This document shows positions 1 through 8,235 of a stretch of DNA of 13,956 bases, one piece after another. The translations under genes and the position numbers were made by a program. The DNA comes from Caldilineaceae bacterium (GTDB lineage: Bacteria; Chloroflexota; Anaerolineae; Caldilineales; Caldilineaceae). Positions within the stretch are counted from its first letter, which is position 1; each line of letters starts with the position of its first letter. Below the pieces are notes generated by a model, which saw nothing but the letters and a program-made list of their open reading frames with translations, was not told where the DNA came from and searched no databases. The DNA is taken from positions 1-13,956 of the forward strand of contig JAPKMV010000029.1 in assembly GCA_026645635.1 (NCBI GenBank), given 5' to 3'.

Positions 1-1
1 C

Positions 2-1450
2 ACTCGCGCCGTGTTTGCCACAGCGGCCGAGGGGTGGGCGTTGGACAACGGCAGGCGGCTGCTGCGCACCCACGACGGCGGCCAGCAGTGGCAGACCGTA
101 GCGCTGCCCACGTGCGCGCCCATCGTAGCCAGCGTTGGCGCCACGATCCCGGCGCCCGCCCCGGCCCTCGACCTGGTCTCCATCGGCGAAGGGGCGGCCT
201 TCGACATCTGTGAACTGCCCAGCCCCACGGAATTGGCCGCCTGGCGCGCCGCCAGCCCTTACCGGATCGTGAATCTCTACATCGGGGGGAGTATGCGGGC
301 GTGCGCCAACCGCAGCCTGCACCGTGAGCTGTTGGCCGGGCTGAGCGACGCCGGCTGGCGCTTCATTCCCACCTGGGTTGGCCCCCAGGCGCCGTGCAGC
401 GATTACCGGATCAAGTTCGACGCCGACGTGACGACGGCCTTTGCCCAGGGGCGACAGGAAGCCGCCCAGGCGCTGGCGACGGCGGAGACGCTGGGGCTGA
501 CCACGGCGGAGCACCCCGGCACGGTGATCTACTATGACCTGGAAGCGTTCGACGACACCGATGTGGCCTGCGTTGCGGCGGCGCAGGCTTTTGTGCGCGG
601 CTGGAGCACGGAGCTGCGCGCCAGCGGCAGCCTGGCGGGTTTGTATGCTGCAGCTTGCTGGCCGAGCATCGGCCTCTACGCCCAGGAAGCCCCGCCCGAT
701 GCGGTGTGGATGGCGCATTGGGTGCGGCCCGGCTATGACCCTGCGATGACGGTCTGGGATGTGCCGTGCGTCGCCAACAGCCTCTGGGTGAATCAGCAGC
801 GCATCCGCCAATACACCGGCGGCCACGACGAAACCTGGGGGGAAGTGACGCTCAACATCGACGCCAATGTAGCATTAGGCCCGGTGGCGGACCTGACCCG
901 CGGCCACACTATCTCGAACACGGTGGTGGTGGAAGAGCCAACGTTGACGCCGGCCGACGACGGCAACCTCTGTCGCACCGCTTGGCATCGCTACATCAAC
1001 CGCCGCGGCTATCCGGCATACCTGACGCTCAATCGTCGCGTCGGCGCGCCCCCGCCGCCGGTGGTCAACAGCGGCGCCTGGCAGCCGCAGTTGCCGGCTG
1101 CCGGTCTCTATCGGGTCGAGGTTTATCTGCCCGACCATCCTGCGGCGGACTGGGAATGCCCCACCGCCGTGCTGACTGCGGACAGCAGCAGCGCCATCTA
1201 CACCATTCACCACGCCGCCGGGACGACGCAGCAGATCGTCGACCAAATGGCCGCGCGCGACGGCTGGATCGACCTGGGCGTGTATCTATTGCCCGCCGAT
1301 GGCAGCGCGCGCTTGACGCTGAGCGACGAGAGCGAGGAAGATCAGTTCACGGTGACGATTTCGGTGAGCGCGGCCCGGTTCACACTTGTGCCGGCAGCGG
1401 CGCCGCCGCAGGTGTGGCTGCCATTCGTGGCGCGACCATCATCACCGTAG
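2..1450 (+). CDS. Secreted DUF1906 (glycoside-hydrolase-like) protein with golvesin-like C-terminal domain, 5' partial
   Basis: The frame is open back to base 2; a GTG at 11 exists, but the sequence before and after it reads as a BNR/Asp-box-like strand (GWALDNGRRLLRTHDGGQQW), so the true start is probably outside the window. Counting residues from base 11, about 60-295 matches the DUF1906 / Rv2525c-like TIM-barrel family related to GH25 muramidases: DICELPSPTELAAW, YIGGSMRAC, the acidic YYDLEAF at 174-180 (D176 and E178 are the natural catalytic candidates) and QYTGGHDETWGEVTLNIDAN. Residues about 345-458 look like a golvesin C-terminal domain (LYRVEVYLP, IYTIHHAAGTTQQIVDQ, GWIDLGVYLLP, LTLSD), a beta-sandwich usually found on extracellular enzymes. 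The tail VWLPFVAR resembles C-termini of Chloroflexota exported proteins; the final PSSP and the stop lie in the repeat array that follows. Likely an extracellular carbohydrate- or peptidoglycan-active protein; the substrate is unknown. Confidence 0.8.
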   Translation, partial: TRAVFATAAEGWALDNGRRLLRTHDGGQQWQTVALPTCAPIVASVGATIPAPAPALDLVSIGEGAAFDICELPSPTELAAWRAASPYRIVNLYIGGSMRACANRSLHRELLAGLSDAGWRFIPTWVGPQAPCSDYRIKFDADVTTAFAQGRQEAAQALATAETLGLTTAEHPGTVIYYDLEAFDDTDVACVAAAQAFVRGWSTELRASGSLAGLYAAACWPSIGLYAQEAPPDAVWMAHWVRPGYDPAMTVWDVPCVANSLWVNQQRIRQYTGGHDETWGEVTLNIDANVALGPVADLTRGHTISNTVVVEEPTLTPADDGNLCRTAWHRYINRRGYPAYLTLNRRVGAPPPPVVNSGAWQPQLPAAGLYRVEVYLPDHPAADWECPTAVLTADSSSAIYTIHHAAGTTQQIVDQMAARDGWIDLGVYLLPADGSARLTLSDESEEDQFTVTISVSAARFTLVPAAAPPQVWLPFVARPSSP

Positions 1451-1761
1451 GTGCGGTTTCCAACCGCACAAATCCCCGCCCCCACTCCGGCTGCCGCCAT
1501 CATCACCGTAGGTGCGGTTTTCAACCGCACAAATCTCCGCCCCCACCCTGGCCGCCACCATCATCACCGTAGGTGCGGTTTCCAACCGCACAGATCTCCG
1601 CCCCCACTCCGGCCGCCGCCAATATCACCGTAGGTGCGGTTTTCAACCGCACGGATCTCCGCCCCCCACTCCGGCCGCCGCCATCATCACCGAAAGTGCG
1701 GTTTCCAACCGCACGGATCTCCGCTCCCGCGGCTCCGTGCGGTTGAAAACCGCACCTACGA
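1436..1761. repeat. Tandem 61-bp hairpin repeats, five direct units plus one inverted hairpin, filling a convergent gap
   Basis: Core hairpins of sequence GTGCGGTT-NNN-AACCGCAC (perfect 8-bp stem, 3-nt loop) lie at 1451-1469, 1512-1530, 1573-1591, 1634-1652 and 1696-1714, spaced 61, 61, 61 and 62 bases. Each is preceded by a CCATCATCACCGTAG-like stretch and followed by a C-rich spacer (ATCTCCGCCCCCACTCCGGC type). A sixth hairpin at 1737-1755 is in opposite orientation, with its CTACG flank at 1756-1760, so the array ends look similar on both strands. It lies between the stop of the upstream plus-strand gene and the clpC stop, where bidirectional termination would be useful, but no U-tract follows the stems. 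All short reading frames across it are by-products of the repeat. The spacers are near-identical, so this is not CRISPR. Confidence 0.93.
1737..1755 (-). terminator. Possible hairpin terminator after clpC (inverted repeat unit)
   Basis: The inverted array unit forms an 8-bp GTGCGGTT/AACCGCAC stem with a 3-nt loop. It begins about 22 nt after the clpC stop codon, the usual place for a terminator. No run of U follows on the minus strand, so intrinsic termination is uncertain; transcript stabilisation is an alternative. Confidence 0.3.
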
Positions 1762-1777
1762 CTTTTCCAGGCCACGC

Positions 1778-4270
<2,493 letters not shown>

Positions 4271-4346
4271 AGTGTGTCGTCATTCTCCTGATTGAGCGTA
4301 GAGGCGAGGGGCGAGTTACGAGGGGCGCTGCCGCAGCCACTACTGT

Positions 4347-4375
4347 CGTATTTTCTCTCTCATGTTCTACGTCAA
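4347..4375 (-). promoter_or_regulatory. Possible clpC promoter
   Basis: On the minus strand TTGACG (4375-4370) is followed after 17 nt by AATACG (4352-4347). The -35 is good and the -10 weak. It is about 77 nt upstream of the clpC start. No CIRCE or obvious CtsR-type operator is visible. Confidence 0.35.
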
Positions 4376-4453
4376 CCGGCGAACGTGCGGCGTAACGAAT
4401 CTTCCGAACCGGGCAACTGCTAACGCAACGCAAATGTGGGAGGAACGAACAGG

Positions 4454-4533
4454 ATAGACCGCGGATTAGGCGGATGCGGCGGATTTCACCTGGAGTAAAT
4501 GAATCCGCGCAATCCGCCAAATCCGCGGTCTAT
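4454..4533. repeat. Long imperfect inverted repeat made of 9-nt microrepeats (element A)
   Basis: The left arm 4454-4486 and right arm 4501-4533 pair at about 28 of 33 positions around a 14-nt loop; the outer 14 bp (ATAGACCGCGGATT) are perfect. Each arm has three GGAT-containing copies at exact 9-nt spacing (GGAT at 4463, 4472 and 4481; the opposite-strand copies have ATC at 4503, 4512 and 4521). It has the same design as the element at 6951-7019. Confidence 0.88.
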
Positions 4534-4637
4534 TCTGACGTCACAGAGTCAAGACGCTCCCTGATCGCAGTAAGGCTCAGCGCGGCTGGCTCACTTGCAT
4601 TGGACGTTTCTTCAAGTCTAGCAGAATCATAATTCAA
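4530..4637 (-). pseudogene. Short decayed-looking reading frame overlapping the RelE-like gene end
   Basis: From a TTG at 4637 this frame reads about 35 codons and contains EPAALSLTAIRERL, which has protein-like composition. It stops at a TAG (4532-4530) that belongs to the outer arm of hairpin element A. It overlaps the last codons of the toxin-like gene in the +1 frame. It could be a truncated antitoxin or just chance; there is no ATG start and no recognised family. Confidence 0.18.
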
Positions 4638-4917
4638 CCCTCATTCCCCGAATGTACAGGTCATTATGGCGCTTCACGCCAATTGCCAGAACTTTAACAG
4701 TCCAGGGCGTGTCAACCGTGTAGAAAACTCGATAGTTACCCACGCGAAGTTCCCACGGTGCAAGGGGATTGGATCGCAACTGTTTACGACGCTTGGTTTC
4801 CCTGAACGGTTCAGCGGCAAGATGCGCCTCCATCGCATCGACGATCACGCGCTGCTCGTAAACTGCAAATGTCTCCAGGTCGATCTCTGCATTGGGGGTG
4901 AGCAAGATCTCGTACAT
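4627..4917 (-). CDS. RelE/ParE-family toxin-like protein, no obvious antitoxin
   Basis: 96 aa, typical RelE/ParE length. The start MYEILLTPNAEIDL, the helix pair at about 12-38, RKQLRSNP, and the core WELRVGNYRVFYTVD (55-69) followed by VKVLAIGVKRHNDLYIRG (74-91) match the RelE/ParE fold; R58, R63 and the basic/His residues near 82-84 are candidates for RNA contact. RelE-type members cut mRNA in the ribosomal A site while ParE-type members poison gyrase; sequence alone does not decide which. The ATG at 4917 is the first possible start, because an in-frame TGA lies two codons upstream. It follows the baeRF stop by 13 nt on the same strand, without a clear ribosome site, suggesting coupled translation. 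Its immediate neighbours are the baeRF gene upstream and a repeat-bearing gap downstream, so a normal antitoxin gene is missing on both sides. Confidence 0.82.
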   Translation of the reverse strand: MYEILLTPNAEIDLETFAVYEQRVIVDAMEAHLAAEPFRETKRRKQLRSNPLAPWELRVGNYRVFYTVDTPWTVKVLAIGVKRHNDLYIRGMRVEL

Positions 4918-4930
4918 TTTTCATATCCCA

Positions 4931-6016
4931 TCAGTATCGTGTCAGCGCGCCGATTTTGCCCGCTCGTTCCAGGCCGGCGTGCTGATCGAGCACAGTGACG
5001 CCAATGTTCTGGGCGAGGGCGCGGCGCAGGCAGCTCTCCACTGCGTCGGGCAGGTTCTGCACGCGACCGCTCTGCAAGTCGGCGTCCTCTGTCAAGTCGA
5101 GCACGATGTGGCCGCTGTCGACAAAGCGATAGGCGGGCTGGGCATAGGTGGCGAGCGCAACCACGTGGGACGCGCGGCCGTGCTGCACCGCGGTGAGCGT
5201 GTCGGCCAGGCCAAGCACGGCATTGCCGCCTGCCTGTGCGCTGGCGACCACCCGGTCGGCGGTGGCGGCGGACTCGCGCTTCTCGGCCGTGTCGGCCAGT
5301 TCCAACGCCTTGTCGCGCAGGTCGTTGGGTGAAGCGTTGGCATCGGCGCTGATTTGGCCGATCACCATGGCGCGCAGCCGGTTGCTGAGCAGGTCGCGGA
5401 ACCGGGCCACATTCTTGTCGGTGCCGGCCAGGATCAGCCGCCGCGTCGCGGTGTTCCGGTAGAACTCTTCGGCGACTTCGGCGGCATCCTGCAAATTCTT
5501 GCGCGCCTGCTCCAGTTCATGCCGTTGGATGCGCGGGTTGGCCCAGCCGCCACTGCGGTGCAGTTTCACCTCTTCGCCGATGTAGCCGTCAGCGCCTTCG
5601 AGCACGCCGAGGTTGAAGGTGTAGAGCCGCGCGCCTTCCTGGTCGACATGGATGACGCCGCAGCGCTCGTAGACATCCAGCAAACGCGCCAACTGGCGCA
5701 CGTAGGGCCGGAAACTGACAAAGACCGTATCTTCCACCGGCACCGCAAAGTTCTGCGCCCACCAGAAGTCCTTCTTGGCGCAGCTAAAGAGGATCACGCC
5801 GCGCCCCTGGCGGTTGTAGCCCATTTCGATATAGTTCTGGACGCGCTTGAGATCTTCCGGGTCGGCGTCCTGCGCCTTGTCGAGCAGGTTGCGCAGCGCG
5901 AGTTTGTACTTCTCGACCGTGCGGCGATGCGGATCAACATTCAGGTAGACACTGAGCACCGGCGCGTCATGGCTCTCGAACTCCACTGCCTGGCGCACGT
6001 CATATTCGGTCAACAT
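4931..6016 (-). CDS. Bacterial eRF1/Vms1-like release-factor homologue (baeRF family)
   Basis: 361 aa. The N-terminus ([13 protein letters not shown], residues 20-32) is typical of baeRF proteins, bacterial relatives of archaeal/eukaryotic eRF1, Pelota and Vms1. In eRF1 the middle domain carries the GGQ loop that hydrolyses peptidyl-tRNA; the corresponding segment here is [12 protein letters not shown] (155-166), followed by a long charged helix (167-188) as in that domain. The C-terminal end GKIGALTRY (353-361) resembles the GIGGxLRY end of the eRF1 L7Ae-like domain, and [15 protein letters not shown] plus [17 protein letters not shown] fit this region. The likely role, from the family, is peptidyl-tRNA hydrolysis during ribosome rescue; it is not proven for bacterial members. 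The ATG start at 6016 is well supported by GGGAGG 9 nt upstream. A RelE-like gene follows 13 nt downstream and clpC further on, all on the same strand. Confidence 0.85.
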   Translation of the reverse strand: MLTEYDVRQAVEFESHDAPVLSVYLNVDPHRRTVEKYKLALRNLLDKAQDADPEDLKRVQNYIEMGYNRQGRGVILFSCAKKDFWWAQNFAVPVEDTVFVSFRPYVRQLARLLDVYERCGVIHVDQEGARLYTFNLGVLEGADGYIGEEVKLHRSGGWANPRIQRHELEQARKNLQDAAEVAEEFYRNTATRRLILAGTDKNVARFRDLLSNRLRAMVIGQISADANASPNDLRDKALELADTAEKRESAATADRVVASAQAGGNAVLGLADTLTAVQHGRASHVVALATYAQPAYRFVDSGHIVLDLTEDADLQSGRVQNLPDAVESCLRRALAQNIGVTVLDQHAGLERAGKIGALTRY

Positions 6017-6123
6017 TCGATTGTTCCTCCCACTTTGCTTGAAGAGAAATTCGATTAGGGATTCGGCAAATTCGCTGCACGTTGGCGCGGTGTATGGGGT
6101 GTGCGCCGCCCGCAGCTTGCTAT

Positions 6124-6152
6124 AGCATGAAGCGTGACGGAAAGATTGTCAA
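6124..6152 (-). promoter_or_regulatory. Possible promoter of the baeRF gene
   Basis: On the minus strand TTGACA (6152-6147) is followed after 17 nt by CATGCT (6129-6124), a poor -10; TATAGC (6124-6119) is nearby at a 22-nt spacing. The -35 is a perfect consensus, the -10 choice is unclear. The leader to the ATG would be about 100 nt. Confidence 0.45.
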
Positions 6153-6207
6153 GCGTCAAATTCGTGGCCGAACGAGAAGATGTGGTGCTGATTCGCAAAA
6201 TTGGGGG

Positions 6208-6236
6208 TTGACAAAATCAAAGTAATCTAATATCAT
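6208..6236 (+). promoter_or_regulatory. Promoter of the TetR-family gene
   Basis: TTGACA (6208-6213), a 17-nt spacer, then TATCAT (6231-6236): perfect -35, 5/6 -10 and ideal spacing. It lies in an AT-rich island of the otherwise GC-rich window. The -10 lies inside the first operator-like repeat. Confidence 0.78.
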
Positions 6237-6258
6237 TAATTTTACCTAATATCATTAG
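6227..6258. promoter_or_regulatory. Paired operator-like palindromes over the tetR-type promoter
   Basis: CTAATATCATTA occurs twice, at 6227-6238 and 6246-6257, 19 bases apart (about two helical turns). The second copy with the next G is a CTAAT-ATC-ATTAG inverted repeat; the first differs by one base at its end. One covers the -10, the other the start of transcription, a classic position for autorepression by the TetR protein encoded directly downstream. Confidence 0.65.
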
Positions 6259-6284
6259 TAAAAACAAATAAAATTAGGAAACCA

Positions 6285-6926
6285 ATGATCGAGCCAATCT
6301 TGACGCGGCGGCAACGCCAGCGCCGCCAACATGAAGAGGTTGTGGAAGAAATCCTGGCCATCGCACGCCGGATGATGCAGGCCGAGGGCGTCGCTGCGCT
6401 CAACTTCAACGCCATCGCCCGGCAACTGGGGATGCAGCCGCCTTCGCTCTACACCTACTTTGCGAGCAAAGAGGCCATCTACGACGAGCTTTTCCGCCGC
6501 GGCTATCTGACGTTTGGCCAGCGCATGAACCAACGGCCTGCGGCCACTGGCTCACCCGTGGAGCAGTTGCGCAGCGCGTTCCTGGCCTACATGGAGTTTG
6601 GCTACGAAAACCGCGACCTGTTCGAGTTGATGTTTCAGCGCCCGGTGCCCGGCTTCACCCCGTCTGCGGAAAGCATGGCGGTCAGCCTGGGGCAACTGGC
6701 GGAGGCGCAGCGTCAGCTTGGCGCTGCGTTGGCCCAGGCCGGCGTGACGCTGCCGGTCAGCCTGGAGGAGGCGGGCGATCTGGTCATCGCCATGATGTAT
6801 GGCGTCACGGCCATGCATCTCGCCAACAACCCCGAACTGCCGGTGGGCGAAGGACGTTTTGGCCGCCTGGCCGACCACGCAGTCGATTTGTTTGTAACGG
6901 CATGGCAGTTGGAGCGAGTTGAGTAG
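6285..6926 (+). CDS. TetR/AcrR-family transcriptional regulator
   Basis: 213 aa, usual TetR length. The N-terminal DNA-binding domain (about 14-65) ends with the helix-turn-helix FNAIARQLGMQPPSLYTYFASKEAIYDELF in residues 41-70, the standard TetR recognition helix followed by the Y-x-Y-F-x-S-K-E signature. The C-terminal ligand/dimer domain (MEFGYENRDLFELMFQRPVPGF and onward) resembles the WHG/TetR_C_13-like group; the ligand is unknown. The ATG at 6285 has AGGAA 4 nt upstream, a short spacing. Its promoter is overlapped by two palindromes, so autoregulation is likely. The next gene in the same direction, a DinB/MDMPI-like protein, starts 185 nt later and may be a target or co-transcribed, although a strong hairpin repeat sits between them. 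Confidence 0.93.
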   Translation: MIEPILTRRQRQRRQHEEVVEEILAIARRMMQAEGVAALNFNAIARQLGMQPPSLYTYFASKEAIYDELFRRGYLTFGQRMNQRPAATGSPVEQLRSAFLAYMEFGYENRDLFELMFQRPVPGFTPSAESMAVSLGQLAEAQRQLGAALAQAGVTLPVSLEEAGDLVIAMMYGVTAMHLANNPELPVGEGRFGRLADHAVDLFVTAWQLERVE

Positions 6927-6950
6927 CTACCAACCCTCGGAGACAAGACG

Positions 6951-7019
6951 ATCCACAGATTGCGCAGATTACACAGATTCCCGGCTCGTGCATCTGTGCA
7001 ATCTGTGAAATCTGTGGAT
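6951..7019. repeat. Imperfect inverted repeat made of 9-nt CAGATT microrepeats (element B)
   Basis: Left arm 6951-6978 pairs with right arm 6992-7019 at 25 of 28 positions around a 13-nt loop. CAGATT occurs at 6956, 6965 and 6974 on the left, with complementary ATCTG copies at 6992, 7001 and 7010, always 9 nt apart. It starts 25 nt after the tetR-type stop codon, so it may end or stabilise that transcript. Similar ATCCACAGATT-type repeats are, from memory, scattered in intergenic DNA of many environmental bacteria. Confidence 0.9.
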
Positions 7020-7111
7020 GACGCCTGAGCGGTGACCGAGGTGATAGAAACCAAGACACCTGAAACCCTGGATTCTGAAGCGCATTTCTGTAGTTTACAA
7101 GGAGAAGCAAG

Positions 7112-7960
7112 ATGACCGCAGCATTGACGATGATGACTGGCGCCGGACCGGACGCCACGGCGCGCCCCGCACACGCGATCCCGGCGCTGACTCACAGCGA
7201 AGCCGCCCTCCTGGCGCAGACCGAGTACACCCGGCTGCTTGCCGTACTGGAGGCGCTGGACGGCGACGATTGGCAGCAGCGAACCTATTGCACGGCCTGG
7301 ACCGTGCGCGACATGGTGGCGCATCTGGCCGGCGCCTGTGCGGGCTGGGCGAGCTGGGGCGAGTTCCGCCGCCAGATTATCCAGAACCCCTACCTCAACG
7401 AAACAGGGGAGCAGGTGGATGGCATCAACAAACGGCAGATCCTGGACCGCGCCGACCGTACGCCCGCCGAACTGGTAGCCGAATTTCGCACAGTTGCGCC
7501 GCAAGCGACGCGGACGCGGCAGCGGCTGCCGGCCCTGCTCCGCAATCTGCGCCTGCCGCTGGGGCCACCGCTGGGCACGGCGCCGCTCCACTACCTGACC
7601 GACACCATCTACACCCGCGACCAGTGGATGCATCGCTACGACCTCTGCGCGGCGACCGGCAAGGAGATGGTGGCCACACCCTACCACGATGGTCGCATCG
7701 TGGCGCTGGTGGTGCGCGATCTGGCGCAGGCGCTGGACAAGCAGTTGGAGCGCCCGGTGCAGTTGGTGCTCACCGGCGTTGCGGGCGGCGTCTTTCATCT
7801 GGGCGCGCCGGGTGAGCCGGCTTGCACCGTCACGCTGGATGTCTACGACTTCAGCCTGCTGGCGTCCGGCCGCATCACCGCCACCGAGACCAACGCCGCG
7901 ATCAGCGGCGACGCAGCCCTGGCAGCGGCATTCCTGGCGCGGGTCACCGTACCCTACTAA
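7112..7960 (+). CDS. DinB/maleylpyruvate-isomerase-like thiol-dependent enzyme family protein
   Basis: 282 aa. It matches the DinB-fold maleylpyruvate isomerase (MDMPI N, TIGR03083-like) family: EYTRLLAVLEALDGDDWQQ, TAWTVRDMVAHLAG (62-74), and TRDQWMHRYDL (168-178). In the characterised mycothiol-dependent isomerase the metal is held by His, Glu and His with the last two spaced E-x3-H; here H71, D170 and H174 fall in the same arrangement with Asp for Glu. Residues about 190-282 form an SCP2-like C-terminal region (VQLVLTGVAGGVFHLG, then ITATETNAAISGDAALAAAFL). The reaction is unknown; Chloroflexota are not known mycothiol makers, so the thiol may differ or be absent. The ATG at 7112 is supported by AAGGAG 7 nt upstream. 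The first 25 residues are a variable Ala-rich lead. It lies behind a TetR gene, suggesting induction by a small molecule. Confidence 0.82.
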   Translation: MTAALTMMTGAGPDATARPAHAIPALTHSEAALLAQTEYTRLLAVLEALDGDDWQQRTYCTAWTVRDMVAHLAGACAGWASWGEFRRQIIQNPYLNETGEQVDGINKRQILDRADRTPAELVAEFRTVAPQATRTRQRLPALLRNLRLPLGPPLGTAPLHYLTDTIYTRDQWMHRYDLCAATGKEMVATPYHDGRIVALVVRDLAQALDKQLERPVQLVLTGVAGGVFHLGAPGEPACTVTLDVYDFSLLASGRITATETNAAISGDAALAAAFLARVTVPY

Positions 7961-8057
7961 GCTCACCCACCGTGGGAACCAGGGGTTTTCTCAGAGCCTA
8001 TTTGTAAAGTCACCTCCCTTCACAAACTGCTTCTCAACGGCGCAACGACAACCCGCC

Positions 8058-8082
8058 GATAGCAGATTCGACATCTGCTATC
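8058..8082. promoter_or_regulatory. Perfect 10-bp palindrome upstream of the binding-protein promoter
   Basis: GATAGCAGAT (8058-8067), a 5-nt centre TCGAC, and ATCTGCTATC (8073-8082). It ends 7 bases before the -35 box. There is no U-run, so it is more likely an operator or dispersed palindrome than a terminator of the preceding gene. Confidence 0.5.
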
Positions 8083-8089
8083 TGGCTGC

Positions 8090-8117
8090 TTGCCACCCAC
8101 CGCAGTTGCGCTATAAT
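8090..8117 (+). promoter_or_regulatory. Promoter of the ABC-transporter operon
   Basis: TTGCCA (8090-8095), a 16-nt spacer and a perfect TATAAT (8112-8117). Transcription would start near 8124, giving a leader of about 112 nt to the ATG at 8236. Confidence 0.72.
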
Positions 8118-8235
8118 GGCGCGCAGTATCGTGGATGGCATGCCGAAGGCAGCAGTTGGCGGTCCACACCATTTTCCCCAGCGTAGTGTTCACAACCTGT
8201 ACCGTTCAACCTGGTCTTTTCAAGGAGGAAACCGT

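Larger units (their letters stand above)
4271..4626. other. 356-base gap between the RelE-like gene and clpC: hairpin repeat, microrepeat, promoter region
   Basis: No credible gene is present. From the clpC side it holds the AGGAG site, a GAGGGGCGAG/ACGAGGGGCG imperfect direct repeat at about 4303-4327, the possible clpC promoter, a long imperfect hairpin (4454-4533), and a short decayed-looking reading frame overlapping the RelE-like gene (4637-4530). An 87-codon minus-strand frame here has an Arg-rich composition that comes from the hairpin repeat and is not believed to be a gene. Confidence 0.7.

Noticed and set aside
1436..1761. CRISPR array
   Set aside because: The regular 61-62 bp spacing is suggestive, but the spacers are nearly identical, the conserved core is a short palindrome, one unit is inverted and no cas gene is present.
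6713..7966. 417-codon minus-strand frame
   Set aside because: It is antisense to two well-supported genes and passes through hairpin element B, giving the typical repeat-derived stretch NLCNLRNLW.
7961..8057. Terminator after the MDMPI-like gene (CCCACCGTGGG and GGGGTTTT)
   Set aside because: The palindrome leaves almost no loop and the T-run is not directly behind a stable stem.
8116..8235. Earlier start for the binding protein
   Set aside because: The codon at 8116 overlaps the -10 box; the ATG at 8236 has a strong Shine-Dalgarno site and opens a lipoprotein signal.
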